The position numbers and the translations under genes are program-made. A model generated the notes under the pieces. It made no database searches, was not told where the DNA came from, and was given only the letters and a program-made list of their open reading frames with translations. From the NCBI GenBank assembly GCA_963383645.1, contig OY726565.1, forward strand, positions 31,244,534 to 31,308,533: DNA of 64,000 bases, written 5' to 3'. The DNA comes from Muscardinus avellanarius. Its lineage: Eukaryota > Chordata > Mammalia > Rodentia > Gliridae. Below, one piece after another: positions 36,049 to 46,575 of the stretch (positions are counted from its first letter, which is position 1; every line of letters starts with the position of its first letter).

Positions 36049-36165
36049 ATGCAATTATGGATATTTAAAAGGATCAGACAGTGTGGAGGGGGAGTTCCCC
36101 TCCGCACTCCCCCTTGGTGCTTGATTCCAGGAATAATTTATAAACTGTGGAATTTTTTTAAATAA
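36049..36165 (+). CDS. Upstream ORF in IBTK leader, 38 codons
   Basis: An ATG seven bases after the exon 2 acceptor opens a 38-codon frame that ends at TAA 36163-36165, 243 nt before the IBTK start. The context (ACCCATGC) has C at -3 and C at +4, so leaky scanning is expected. The peptide is basic and hydrophobic with no recognised domain. It contains the whole 36080-36108 hairpin. If exon 2 starts where proposed, this ORF would lower IBTK translation; that is inference. Confidence 0.4.
   Translation: MQLWIFKRIRQCGGGVPLRTPPWCLIPGIIYKLWNFFK
36080..36108 (+). promoter_or_regulatory. Strong hairpin in IBTK leader with a competing alternative
   Basis: Bases 36080-36091 pair with 36097-36108 as a 12-bp stem (one G-U) closed by a five-base loop. 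A different stem pairs 36087-36095 with 36106-36114 (9 bp, ten-base loop). The two share bases and cannot form together. Both lie in the upstream ORF. Confidence 0.5.
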
Positions 36166-36408
36166 AGAACTTGTATTTGATATGAACTTTATAGAACTAT
36201 TTATAATTTTTTTATTTAAGTGCCAAAACGATTATACAGAGATATATAGTTTTATACTATTGCCACGAGGACTTAAATTATAATCTCAAAAGGGTCATTT
36301 ATTCTCTATAATTCTTTTTTGAATAGCACCTTTGTGTCCTGGCTTTTCATTTTTAAAAATTAGACTTGTGACTATTTTGAAGAACTAAGCAGTATAAAAA
36401 CAATTAGG

Positions 36409-36729
36409 ATGAATTCTCCCATCCCTGACTGCACATCAAAATGTCAGTCTCTGAAGCATGCTTTCGATGTCCTTTCTGTTATAACAAAGGGGAGTGAAAA
36501 CCAGATTAAAGCCTTTCTCTCTAGTCACTGTTACAATGCTACAACTATCAAAGATGCCTTTGGCAGGAATGCCCTTCATCTTGTTTCTTCCTGTGGAAAG
36601 AAAGGAGTGTTAGATTGGCTTGTTGAAAAAGGAGTGGATCCACTGGTAAAAGACAAGGAGTCAGGCTGGACAGCATTGCACAGAAGCATCTTTTATGGAC
36701 ATATTGATTGTGTTTGGACTCTCTTGAAG
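36409..36729 (+). CDS. IBTK: IBTK exon 2 coding part, residues 1-107
   Basis: The start codon at 36409 has A at -3 and begins a reading frame matching the conserved IBTK N-terminus (MNSPIPDCTSKC...). Residues about 51-80 form a first ankyrin repeat (GRNALHLVSSCGKKGVLDWL) and residues about 85-107 the start of a second (GWTALHRSIFYGHID). The exon closes in phase 0 at the donor AAG|GTAAGT. Ankyrin repeats here serve protein binding. Reading past the donor gives intronic residues, so the longer open frame to 36852 is not the exon. Confidence 0.95.
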
Positions 36730-36810
36730 GTAAGTGTCATTTGTTTATTTAAAACTCATTATGCATATATTTTCTTAATCTTTTTTATACATCCACTTCC
36801 TTTTTTTTTA

Positions 36811-36991
36811 ATGTGGTACAGGGGGTTGAACCAAAGAATATTTCACCTCTGAACTATACCCCCAGCCCTCTTTTATTTTTTGTTTTGAAACAGGGTCTCA
36901 TTAGGTTGCTGAGGTTGTCCTCAAATGTATAATCCTCCTGTCTCAGCCTCCCAAGTACTAGGATTACAGGTGTGTGCCACCGCGCCTGGCT
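36811..36991 (-). mobile_element. B1-ID SINE, intron 2
   Basis: GGGGGTTGAACCAAAGAATA to CACCGCGCCTGGCT, 80 bp after the exon 2 donor. Confidence 0.86.
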
Positions 36992-37084
36992 CATACATCC
37001 CACTTTCTAAGATATATTTGCACTTTTTCCTACCTGTTGTTTGATATGTTACTATTATAACTCATAATTCATCTTTGGAATTAA

Positions 37085-37257
37085 GTTGGTACAAGAGGGT
37101 GAACCCAGGGCCTTCTACTTCTGAGCTACACTTGTAACTCTATTTATCTTTATTTTGGGATGGTCTCATAAGTTGTTGAGCCTGGCGTGGAACCTGTGAT
37201 CCTCCTATTTCCACCTTCAAAGTACTGGGATTACAGGTGTGTGCCACCATGCCCAGA
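37085..37257 (-). mobile_element. B1-ID SINE, intron 2
   Basis: AGGGTGAACCCAGGGCCTTC to CCACCATGCCCAGA; diverged. Confidence 0.82.
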
Positions 37258-37892
37258 TTTATTATTCTTTTTACAAAAAATTTTATAGTGTAAAATTTTA
37301 AACATATCTTAAAGTTTCTAATATATAATGGACTATTGACTAATTTTGTGTTATGTGTATATCCTGTATTATTTATTCCCATCTTATCATATAATCAGTT
37401 GTGGTTTTAGAAGAAAAACTTTATACAAATAAACTTAATAATGTTTGAGTAAAGAATGATTTATGAGTCAGGCATCCCTTGGAACCAGAGAGGTTTAGAG
37501 AGCTCTGCTGCAGCAACATGGCCAGGGAACCTTTATAGGCTGATGCAGAAGTAATGCAAAATATACTTGATTGTTCAGAATAAAAAAACTCTAGAGATTT
37601 GGTAGTCTCTAGTTTTATTTTACTGTTTATGTTGAGCTTTGATTTATATAGGAACTTAAGTGTTAGAGCTAGCCAGTCTAATGGCATATCAGTTAAAAAT
37701 ATTTAGCCATATCTTCTAGTATTTAAAAAAATATGGTTTACTCAAATAATAATTATTAACTATTTTAAAGGGGCTGTAGTGGTTGAATATCAGTTAGGGA
37801 CTATGTTTTTGATTAATATGTTCACATCTTGTTTAGGATGAAATGCTTAATTTATAAAAGTTTATAATTAAAGTCAGGTTTGTTTGTTTTTC

Positions 37893-38071
37893 TTTTTTTT
37901 TTTTTTTTGTACTGGGGATTGAACCCAGGGGTATTTTATCTCTGAGCTACACCCCCAACCCTACTTTATTTTAATTTTGAAATGAGGTCACTACTTGCTG
38001 ATGCTGTCCTCAAACCTGCAGTCCTCCGTCTCAGCCTCCCAACTACTGAGTGTGAGCCATTACGCCGGCTC
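37893..38071 (-). mobile_element. B1-ID SINE, intron 2
   Basis: T-run, GGGGATTGAACCCAGGGGTA to GAGCCATTACGCCGGCT. Confidence 0.86.
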
Positions 38072-38559
38072 TTAATATCATTTTTAATTTATAGTGCTTC
38101 CCATTTACAGGTTAAATATAGACTTGTATGAATAGCCTAATAATGAAGTGTTTTGAGATAACATACCAATGCTTTTCTCTAATGAATGCACATTCAAAAT
38201 TCACTATCAGAAGTCATGAGTTCTAAATTTCACAGTTTTGTATAGACATTTTTGTCATGTTTATGCAGGACCTAGAAAAGAAAAAACAGTTCTTGTCCTC
38301 AAAGGAACTTGTAGTTAAATTAGGAAGCTTCCTTTTAATCTGTTCATCTCATTTTCACTTTTAAAATATTATGTATAATGTGGCTTTTATGAAGTAATAT
38401 TTACCGATCGAAGTATTTTTAAAAATATATTAATAGTAAAATATCCTTTTTGGAGTTAATTGCTTATATCTACTACTTGTGAGTCATGTTCCCAAACCAT
38501 GGACCTCAGTTTTATGTATGAAAGAGAATTCTACTACATTCTTTGTTATTTTTCCAATT

Positions 38560-38660
38560 TTTAACTGGGGGTTGAACCCAGAAGCACTTTACATCCAAGC
38601 TACACTCCCAGCCCTATTTTATTTTGTGTTTTTGGAACTGGGTTGCTTCAGGCAACAGTA
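38560..38660 (-). repeat. ID-tail fragment, intron 2
   Basis: GGGGGTTGAACCCAGAAGCA then TCCCAGCCCTATTTTATTTT; the B1 head is absent. Confidence 0.75.
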
Positions 38661-41600
38661 AATTCTTTTTAATATCTAAAATCTTTGGTTATCTAATTCC
38701 CTTATTATAATTGTTTTGATAAGGAAAGCTAGATTAGTATGAGTTAAATCATCTTTCAGATCTTTTAGATGTACTCTTTTTTTTTTTTTCAAGCTGTAAG
38801 ACCTTGACGTTTTTTTCTATTTCTGCTACAGTATTGGACCAATCCTGTTGAGCTTGAGAGTCCTTGGGTTTTTGGCTATCCATGATTACCATTCATGTGT
38901 CAGGATTTGAAGCTTCACTTGAAATAGTTGTGGTCTAGCCAGAATTTTGGTCCTTCCTTTTCTTTGGAAGGAACGTGATGTCCTTTTAGAAATGATCAGT
39001 CATTCTCACTACTGTGGTTGTGAGAAGCCAGGAAATTGTGCCTTGCTATCTGGCAGTATATCTAGCAGTGGGTGAATTTTGTTTCCATAAAAACCTCTTA
39101 GCCAAAACTCTCTTCATTTGTTCAGCACATCATTTTGGGCTTCCAACACTCCTTTAATTGGAAGAAGTGCAGTGGTAGTCCTTTATGAAAGGGGCTTCTC
39201 ACTTCTGATGAAAAATATAGCACTTCAGGTATTATGAATTGGCAGAAAGAAACCCTACTGCACACACAGACATTTTATGTAAATTTGCATTTGATAAAAC
39301 TTTATAAATTTTTAAATTGAGTATTAAAATAAATTGTATAATATATACCTACACTCTTAGTTCTTGATAGCCAAAGATACAACACTTTACCAGAAACTTG
39401 TGCAGTAGAGATAGCATATCTTATGTAGCTTTTCTTTGGCTTAATTCCATTACCTGAAGCATGGCTGGCAAAGACTTCATGTGTATTCTGCTTGATACTA
39501 ATGGTATACTTAATTCTAATAGTATACTTGATAATTAATGGTATACTGTTGTCAGTGTACCATTGTTTTTTTATACTGGTGTTTTACACTGTTCTGAAAT
39601 AACTTGCTCAGATTTTTCCCTTTGGTAAATGGAAGACTAGAACTGTAAAGTTGTTTGGATTAAATGATATACTAATTGTAAAGTATTTATTTCAAATATT
39701 TTTTGAGTATTGATAGCTACTAGGGAGTAATCTAGGGATAATGCAGTGAATGAGAGTCCCTTTGATTTTTTTTAATGCTAGTAGGGGAGATATTTAAAAA
39801 ATACTAATTATTAATAATTTAAAAAACAAAAAGATATTTAAAAAATACTAATATGCTAGCTGGGCATGGTGGCACACGCTTGTAATCCCCACACTTGAGA
39901 GACAGAGACAGGAGGATTGCGCAGGTTCGAAGTCAGCCGTCAGCCGTGCTGGCTTAAGAGACCCTGTTTCCAAATAAAAATATAAAAAATAGGTCTGGGA
40001 GTGTAGCCTGGAGATAGAAGGGCTTCCAGGAACCCCATACCAAAAAAAAAAAAAAACTACTATGCTAATATAAGATGCCTCACAGAATAGAGAAGCAGGT
40101 CATGAACCAGAACAACCCAACTGTCAAATTATAAATAAAACTTCTCAAATTATAATAAACAATAAACTATAAACTAATTAGAATAATTGTTCTAAAATTT
40201 TGTTCTTCCCTAATAGCAGGACCAATTATCTATTAAAACAGTTCCTAGTTCATCATACTAAAACCATATTATTTGAATTATCAGAAAATGCTTATTCTTT
40301 TTGCTCTAGTAGGAGGCCATCTAGCCAGTTTATCCAAAAGTACTGTCAAAGCATTGAAGAATAGTTGTGAAAGGAGAGTAGAATATATTCTTCTTTGGCA
40401 GTATATAGGCAGCAGTAACCAGAGAGCTATATTATCTCAGCTTAGCTCATAACCAGTTGAAAAGATCAATGTGTCAGATGCTCTGCTGAACCATTTCATG
40501 TCATTTTGGCCTAACGTTTTATTCCAACTAAAACTGTAGTGACCAGTTTTTATAGGCTTCTAGTAGCTTTGGGTGGATATTTTCTGCATCTTGTTCTTGG
40601 CCTGTACTGCAGTCCTCTATTTTGTGCCACAGAATTTGGTACTCATGCATGACTAGCTGAAAGTATGAGGATTAGTCCCTATAGAGCAACTCTTGGGTAA
40701 AAGATTTCAGAACTAGTGGTAAATACTTCCTTCTTTTTTCCCTTTATTGGACAACTAATTATTCTGATATATCCTAGAAGATAATGCACAGATTTCCTTA
40801 GTGGACTACTTGATAACACATCCTTATACTGTTTTTTCTTCCTTCATTGATTTATTCCCCTGGTTTCTCACTACTATTTTCCAGAATCTCTTCCTAAGGA
40901 AATTACCTGCACATAAGTCTTTATATTGTGCTCTGTTTTGGGATAATATGGTTAAAACAAGAACAATAACAACAAAGAAAAACCAGTTTTCTGAATTTCC
41001 TGATAGTCGTCTCCATTGGTATTACCAGTGTTTTGTAGTAGAATAGCTGTGTATAAAGTCCATCAACTTTATGTAGAGCATTGTTTTGAAATGCTCAGGC
41101 TTAGAAGCCTGGTATATACTTATATGGTCTTTATTAAACATAAGGTAGAATAGACTACACACTTCTCCTCCTACTTAGATAAACAGAAAGTATTAAGAGT
41201 CCACTAAAAAGCTAAACAACAACAAAATGTCCCTAGTTCTTTACACAATTGAGATTTCTTAGGATGATGCCAATGTATATAGTCTTAATGGAGTCCATTT
41301 GGTGTATATAAAATTCAGGGAACATTTATAAAATTGGCAAAATAAACTCTCCAGAGACCCAGGTTCCAGAGTTTTTATTTGTCAGGTTCATAGTTTGTAA
41401 TATTCTGTTGCAAAATCCACCCATTTTAATTTTGTACAGGCCAAACTTAAGTCATCCCACCAGGATTTATTTTACCTTTATTTTTTGGGGGAAGTGGACA
41501 ATGCACAGTTTTAAATTTATTAAGATCTTAGAATCACTTTTTCACGGTTCATTTCAGCTTATAACTACCAAGTAAACTGTATGTGAGAGGCAATTTTGCA

Positions 41601-41945
41601 CCATATAAAATAGCTAAGTCTGAACAATTATCTAAAACCTTATTAAGCTGTCAGCAAATGCCAAAAATTATTCTTTGGAAGGAATACATTTTATATTTAA
41701 AAAATTGTCATGAAGTAACAATAGTTTGAATTTAATCTTGTTCTCTGTCCTCTCTCTCAATTATGTTTAAATAGAAAAGTTTGTTAATAGGGCTTGCATA
41801 TGCCAACTATTTTAAATAAGAGAGACATAAAATATTCCATTTCATGTTTGAAATGTGGAGGTAAAAATTATAGATTACTTTAAACTTATCTTTAAGTACA
41901 TATATATATATGTGTGTGTACATATGCATTTAAAAATTATATGTA
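38661..41945. other. Intron 2 interior, mostly unique sequence
   Basis: One SINE at 39859-40055. Just before it a 21-bp sequence starting AGATATTTAAAAAATACT is repeated directly at 39788 and 39830. Otherwise nothing recognised. Confidence 0.5.
39859..40055 (+). mobile_element. B1-ID SINE, short-linker subtype, intron 2
   Basis: Sense copy: GCTGGGCATGGTGGCACACG head, GTGCTGGCTTAAGAGACCC linker, GGGCTTCCAGGAACCCC tail, A-run. ACTAATATGCTA (39847) and ACTACTATGCTA (40056) flank it. Confidence 0.9.
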
Positions 41946-42115
41946 GCTGGGCGTGGTGGCGCACGCTTGTAATCCCCGCGCTTGGGAAGTGGAGACAGGA
42001 GGATCGCACAGGTTCGAAGCCAGCCGTGCTGGCTTACGAGACCCTGTTTCAAAATATAAAAAAATATGTCTGGGAGTATAGCCCGGAGGTAGAAGGGCTT
42101 CCAGGAACCCCAGTA

Positions 42116-42155
<40 letters not shown>
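41946..42155 (+). mobile_element. Young B1-ID SINE with (CA)n in place of poly(A), intron 2
   Basis: Short-linker subtype in sense. The tail after CCCCAGTACC is a (CA)n run (42116-42156) rather than A-run. The perfect 12-bp duplication AAATTATATGTA lies at 41934-41945 and 42156-42167. Confidence 0.92.
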
Positions 42156-42158
<3 letters not shown>

Positions 42159-42238
42159 TTATATGTACTTTATAAGACTAAAATAATGTTATAAAATTTA
42201 AGTGGAAAAATAATTACTCACATATTTGGAGATTTGGA

Positions 42239-42465
42239 GGTTTAAGATCATGACTGACCTTGTATCCTTGGTGCTGTGGTAACACTGTATGTCATAGCGG
42301 GAAGTATGGTGGAGCAAAAGAGAAAGGAAGAGATCAGTATCCATCACTCCCCTAAGACCTAAGACATTCCATAGGCCCCACCTTTTAAAAGATCTAGCAC
42401 CTAGTCATGCCATCTAGGAACCAAACCTTTAGGGAACATTCCACATATAAACTGCGCACTTGGAA
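42239..42465. repeat. Retroelement remnant related to 46090-46575
   Basis: CATTCCATAGGCCCCACCTT, AACCAAACCTTTAGGGAACA and TTCCACATATAAACTGC resemble a common mammalian repeat end also seen near 46540-46575. The family is uncertain (old L1 3' UTR or LTR). Confidence 0.35.
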
Positions 42466-42683
42466 AATTGTCCCATCTCGGTTTTTTTTAGATGCGAAGT
42501 GTTACTTCATATTTTCTGGTGCTTCTTTATTCCACCATAATCTGGATATTTGGGTTTTCTGAGTTTTTTTTTTCTGATGAGAAAAATGCATGTGAATATG
42601 AGATAATTGTTACTAAATGTTTATCTTTGGTTTTTTAATGTTTTTATGGGCTTGATTATCTGACTTTGATTTTTTTCTTTTTT

Positions 42684-42868
42684 TGTGGTACTGGGGATGG
42701 AGCCCAGCTACAGCCCCAGACCTATTTTTATATTTTATTTGGAAACAGGGTCTCACTGAGTTGCAGAGGACCTCACTAAGTAGCTGAGACTGGCAGCAAA
42801 CCTGTGATCCTCCTGTCTCAGCCTCCCAAGTACTGGGATTACAAGTGTGTACCACTATGCCTGGCTCG
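42684..42868 (-). mobile_element. B1-ID SINE, intron 2
   Basis: GGGGATGGAGCCCAGCTACA to CCACTATGCCTGGCT, 92 bp before exon 3. Confidence 0.87.
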
Positions 42869-42960
42869 ACTTTTGATATTTTAGTGTAGGAAATTGTTGA
42901 TTACAGGTAAACTGATAAAGTATGCACACATATTTCTTTTTTCTTTCTTTTTTTTTTTAG

Positions 42961-43057
42961 CATGGTGTTAGTTTGTATATTCAAGATAAAGAAGGCTTGT
43001 CAGCTTTGGATCTTCTAATGAAGGATAGACCAACTCATGTAGTATTCAAGAATACTG
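42961..43057 (+). CDS. IBTK: IBTK exon 3, residues 108-140
   Basis: The exon follows a long T-rich tract ending in TAG at 42958-42960. It encodes the end of the second ankyrin repeat (HGVSLYIQDKEGLSALDLL) and the linker to the RCC1-like region. It ends with one base of the codon for Asp140 at donor G|GTAAGA. The ankyrin frame continues exactly from exon 2. Confidence 0.95.
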
Positions 43058-43483
43058 GTAAGAAAACTACAAATATATTTTATAATGGTCTAGCTTATAA
43101 TAATAGGGAAAACTGTAGATATATGCAGAGAATTTTTATTTTGGTATATGTTGATTGATATCTTCTCGTTTTATATTTGGTACACTTTGTTTTATTTTGC
43201 ATTTTGAAATATCTGTTCATATTTGTGTCTAGATGTAAAAATACAACCTACAATGGGAATGCAGCTAGAATTGTAGCTATTGTAAAGTAACTAATGCTCC
43301 AGAAAATAATAGCAATTAAGGTAGAGGTAAAAATGAATGACATTATTGTATCTATATATTCAGTTTTACTTATTTCTCCAATTTGTTTGCTCTTTGGCTT
43401 TAGAAATGCAAATTGGTAGAAAAAGAAGGAACTATTTATTTATTTATTTATTTATTTTTGTGTTTATTTATGTGTTTATTTGT

Positions 43484-43687
43484 TTTGCGGGTCTGGGGAT
43501 GGAACCCAGGGGCATTTGACCTCCGAGCTATACCCCTGTCCTATTTTTTATTCTTGATTTTGAAACAGGGTCTCACTGAGTTGCAAAGGGCACCCTAAGT
43601 AGCTGCTGAGGCTGTCCTCAAACTGCGATCCTCCCTTCTCAGCCTCCTTAATGCTGGAATTACAAGCGTGCTCCACCACACCTGGCT
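43484..43687 (-). mobile_element. B1-ID SINE, intron 3
   Basis: GGGTCTGGGGATGGAACCCA to CCACCACACCTGGCT, after a (TTTA)n tract. Confidence 0.88.
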
Positions 43688-44114
43688 TTGGAGAAGAAAT
43701 TTAAATGGGGTCTATATAGTTTGCATCTAAGCTAAGTAAGGATAAAATCTTCGTTTTTATTTTTGCCGTAGATAGTACATTTTTTTAAGATAGTTATTTC
43801 ATTCTGGGACATATTGGCCTTCCAAATAAAAATGAAGACTTACTTCATAAACTTAACTGTGATTTTTATCATAGTTCAGCGGGATCTTACCCCAATTACT
43901 AGTGTGATTTTATGTTTATCAAGAGCAAACCATTGAAAGCTTATATTTCTGTAGCTATCGTAATATCACATTTGCTTTACTTAGAGCATGATTAAGACCT
44001 GATTAATAGTCTATTGCATTTAAAATAACTATTTTCATGGAAATTAAGTAAATATGGCAGGTGGTAATTAACTAAGTTGGCAGTTAAACTTTAGCTGCTT
44101 AAAAAAATGAGGAA

Positions 44115-44336
44115 CAGCTGGACCTGGTGGCGCACACTTGTAATTCTTGAATTTGGGAGGCTGAGACAGGAGGATCCGGGTTTGTGGCCAGCCTCAGCTA
44201 CTTAGTGAGGCCCTCCACAACTTACAGAGACTGTTTCCAAATAAAGAATAAAAAATAGGACTGGGGGTATAGCTTGAAGGTAAAATAAAATGCCCCTGGG
44301 TTTCATCCCCAGTACCGCAAAAAAAAAAAAAAAAAA
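44115..44336 (+). mobile_element. B1-ID SINE, intron 3
   Basis: GCTGGACCTGGTGGCGCACA to ATCCCCAGTACCGC plus an A-run. Confidence 0.88.
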
Positions 44337-44463
44337 GGAACAAAAGTTTAAACACTGAGAGGCTTAATAATATATTAATAGATTCATAATATTTAAAAAT
44401 AGTGCCATTTTTCTAAATATTATAGTTAAAATTTTGTCAAGGGTTATTTTTTATTTATTTATT

Positions 44464-44672
44464 TTGTGGTACTGGGGGTAGAACCCAGAGGCTTTCTACC
44501 TCCAGGATATACTTCCAGACCAATTTTTATATTTTATTTTATTTGGAAACAGGATCTCACTTAGTTGCTGAGAGCCTCACTAAGTAGCTGAGGCTGGCTT
44601 CAAACCTGCACGATCCTCCTGTCTCTGCCTTCTAAGTGCAGGGATTACAAGCGTGCGCCAACACGTCTGGCT
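44464..44672 (-). mobile_element. B1-ID SINE, intron 3
   Basis: TACTGGGGGTAGAACCCAGA to CCAACACGTCTGGCT, about 100 bp before exon 4; AAGGGT flanks it. Confidence 0.87.
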
Positions 44673-44773
44673 AAGGGTCATGTTTTAAGTAAGCTAATTA
44701 GTAGCATATGTCAATAAACTAAACTGATATTTATTTTAAAATATAAAAATATAAAAACAAATCTTCATTTTAG

Positions 44774-44898
44774 ATCCTACAGATGTCTACACTTGGGGCG
44801 ATAATACAAATTTTACTCTGGGTCATGGAAGCCAAAATAGCAAACATCATCCAGAGTTGGTGGATCTGTTCTCACGGAGTGGTATTTATATCAAGCAG
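44774..44898 (+). CDS. IBTK: IBTK exon 4, residues 140-181
   Basis: This exon starts the RCC1-like propeller with the typical VYTWGDNTNFTLGHG signature (residues about 144-158). It finishes in phase 0 with IKQ before donor CAG|GTATTG. The acceptor is TTTTAG at 44768-44773. RCC1 repeats build a beta-propeller, in the region reported for IBTK protein contacts. Confidence 0.95.
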
Positions 44899-45487
44899 GT
44901 ATTGTGAAGTATAATTTGTGTACTTTTAGAGATTAAAAATAAATTCTATATTTGCTATCTTTTCATCTGGATTTAATTTTGTTAAAGGCACAATATATTC
45001 TGATGATGTAGTCTATCAATAGGACTTTATTTATTCTGTTTTAAATTTTGTTACGTGTAGATTATGTATAGTACCCTAAAAATATCTCTTTATGTCAAGG
45101 AATGCTAGAAATGATAAGATGCCGTAAGATAATTAGTTTTAAGAAGGTAGAACTGCTGTTGATTTTCTAGTTTTTGTTTCTGTTTAACAAAAATTTCGAA
45201 TTCTTTAGGTTTTCCAAAGTGGCTGTGTTGATATTCAGTGTTATTTTAGATAATAGAACTTGAAGTTTTAAATATAAGAAATTGTATCATTTTAATTGGT
45301 TTAATTATTAAGGTTTAGTCTTTACATTCTTCTTCTAGATGACTTTTTATCTTTCATAGATTCTGCTACTTTTAAAATACTCTTTCGCTTTTAAAATTGT
45401 GTACAAGTGTGTGTATAATTTATTTCTTTACCTTCATTTTAGTTATACTCTAGGCAAACATATATTTATTTATTTATTTATTTTATT

Positions 45488-45690
45488 TTTTGGTAGTGGG
45501 AATCAATCCCAGGGACATTCTTTTCTCTGAGCTAACTTCCAGCCTTATATTTTAATTTTTTATTTTGAAACAGGACCTCACTAGATTGTTGAGAGTCTCT
45601 CTACTTGTTGGTGCTGTCCTGTAAAATGTGATCCTCCTGTCTCAGCCTCCCAAGTACTAGGATTACAGGTATGAGACACCATGCCTGATT
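45488..45690 (-). mobile_element. B1-ID SINE, intron 4
   Basis: GGGAATCAATCCCAGGGACA to GACACCATGCCTGATT; diverged. Confidence 0.83.
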
Positions 45691-45785
45691 TAAGATATTT
45701 AAATTTAGTAAGTTGAAAGTATTATTTTATTCTCTTCTAAACTTTCCCTACTTAATTTTTATTTTATTTATTCATTTATTTATTT

Positions 45786-45987
45786 TTGTGGTACCAGGGA
45801 TGGAACCCAGGGGCATTCTACCTCCGAGATACACCCCCAGCCCTATTTTTAATTCTTTATTTTGAAACAGGGTCTCACTGATTGCAAAGGGCCTCACTAA
45901 GTAGCTAAGGCTGTCCGCGAACCACTATCCTCCTTTCTCAGCCTCCCAAATTCTGGGATTACAAGCGTGCGCCACCACGCCTGGCTC
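45786..45987 (-). mobile_element. B1-ID SINE, intron 4
   Basis: AGGGATGGAACCCAGGGGCA to CACCACGCCTGGCTC; CTACTTAATTTTTA duplicated at 45749 and 45988. Confidence 0.9.
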
Positions 45988-46089
45988 CTACTTAATTTTT
46001 AATGCTATAAATTTCAGTTTCTAAATCTATCATCTACCTCAAGTCATGTCTATTGATTTCGTCTCTGTCATCGACTGTATTATTCTTAA

Positions 46090-46575
46090 TTAGCTTTCTG
46101 TTATTATAATAAAATGCTTAAGGTAATCAACTTAAAAAGATGAAAGGTTTTAAAGGTTCGAGTCCATTGTCATTTGTCCTTGTAGCTTTGAGGTTTGTGA
46201 TAAGGCAGCAGAGCATTGTTGAGGATCCTGTGGACAAGCAGCTCACCTCATAGTGGCTGAGAAGCAAAGAGAGTTTGTACTTTCTATAGCACCAAGCTGA
46301 GGACCAGTATTTTTTTTTTTTTTTTGGTGGGTCTGGGGATGGAACCCAGGGGCATTCTACCTCCAAGCTATACCCCTTGTCCTATTTTTTATTCTTTATT
46401 TTTGAAACAGGGTCTCACTAAGTTGCAGAGGGCTTCTAAGCTACTAAGTAGCTCACACTGTCCACCAACCGTGATCCTCCAGTCTCAGCCTCCTGAATGC
46501 TGGGATTACAACACTCCTGGCTAGGACCAATCATTTAACATATAGGCCTTTAAGAGACATTCCAGATTCATACTA
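46090..46575. repeat. Retroelement remnant, split by a SINE at 46316-46523
   Basis: CTGTTATTATAATAAAATGC to CACCAAGCTGAGGACCA before the SINE, and GGCCTTTAAGAGACATTCCA after it, read as one old element. GGACCA on both sides of the SINE marks its target duplication. Confidence 0.4.
46316..46523 (-). mobile_element. B1-ID SINE, intron 4
   Basis: GGGTCTGGGGATGGAACCCA to ACAACACTCCTGGCTA; splits an older repeat. Confidence 0.88.

Larger units (their letters stand above)
36042..36408 (+). promoter_or_regulatory. IBTK: IBTK exon 2, 5' untranslated part
   Basis: A long pyrimidine tract ending in CAG at 36039-36041 marks the acceptor. The 367 nt before the start codon would be leader. They contain an upstream ORF (36049-36165) and a strong hairpin (36080-36108). 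A shorter leader from a later acceptor or an internal start cannot be excluded without transcript data. Confidence 0.7.

Noticed and set aside
36730..36852. Extension of the first coding exon past 36729
   Set aside because: A strong GTAAGT donor lies there, the extra residues are not IBTK, and exon 3 continues the ankyrin repeat exactly.
43058..43158. Extension of exon 3 past 43057
   Set aside because: GTAAGA donor and perfect phase join to exon 4; the extra residues are intronic.
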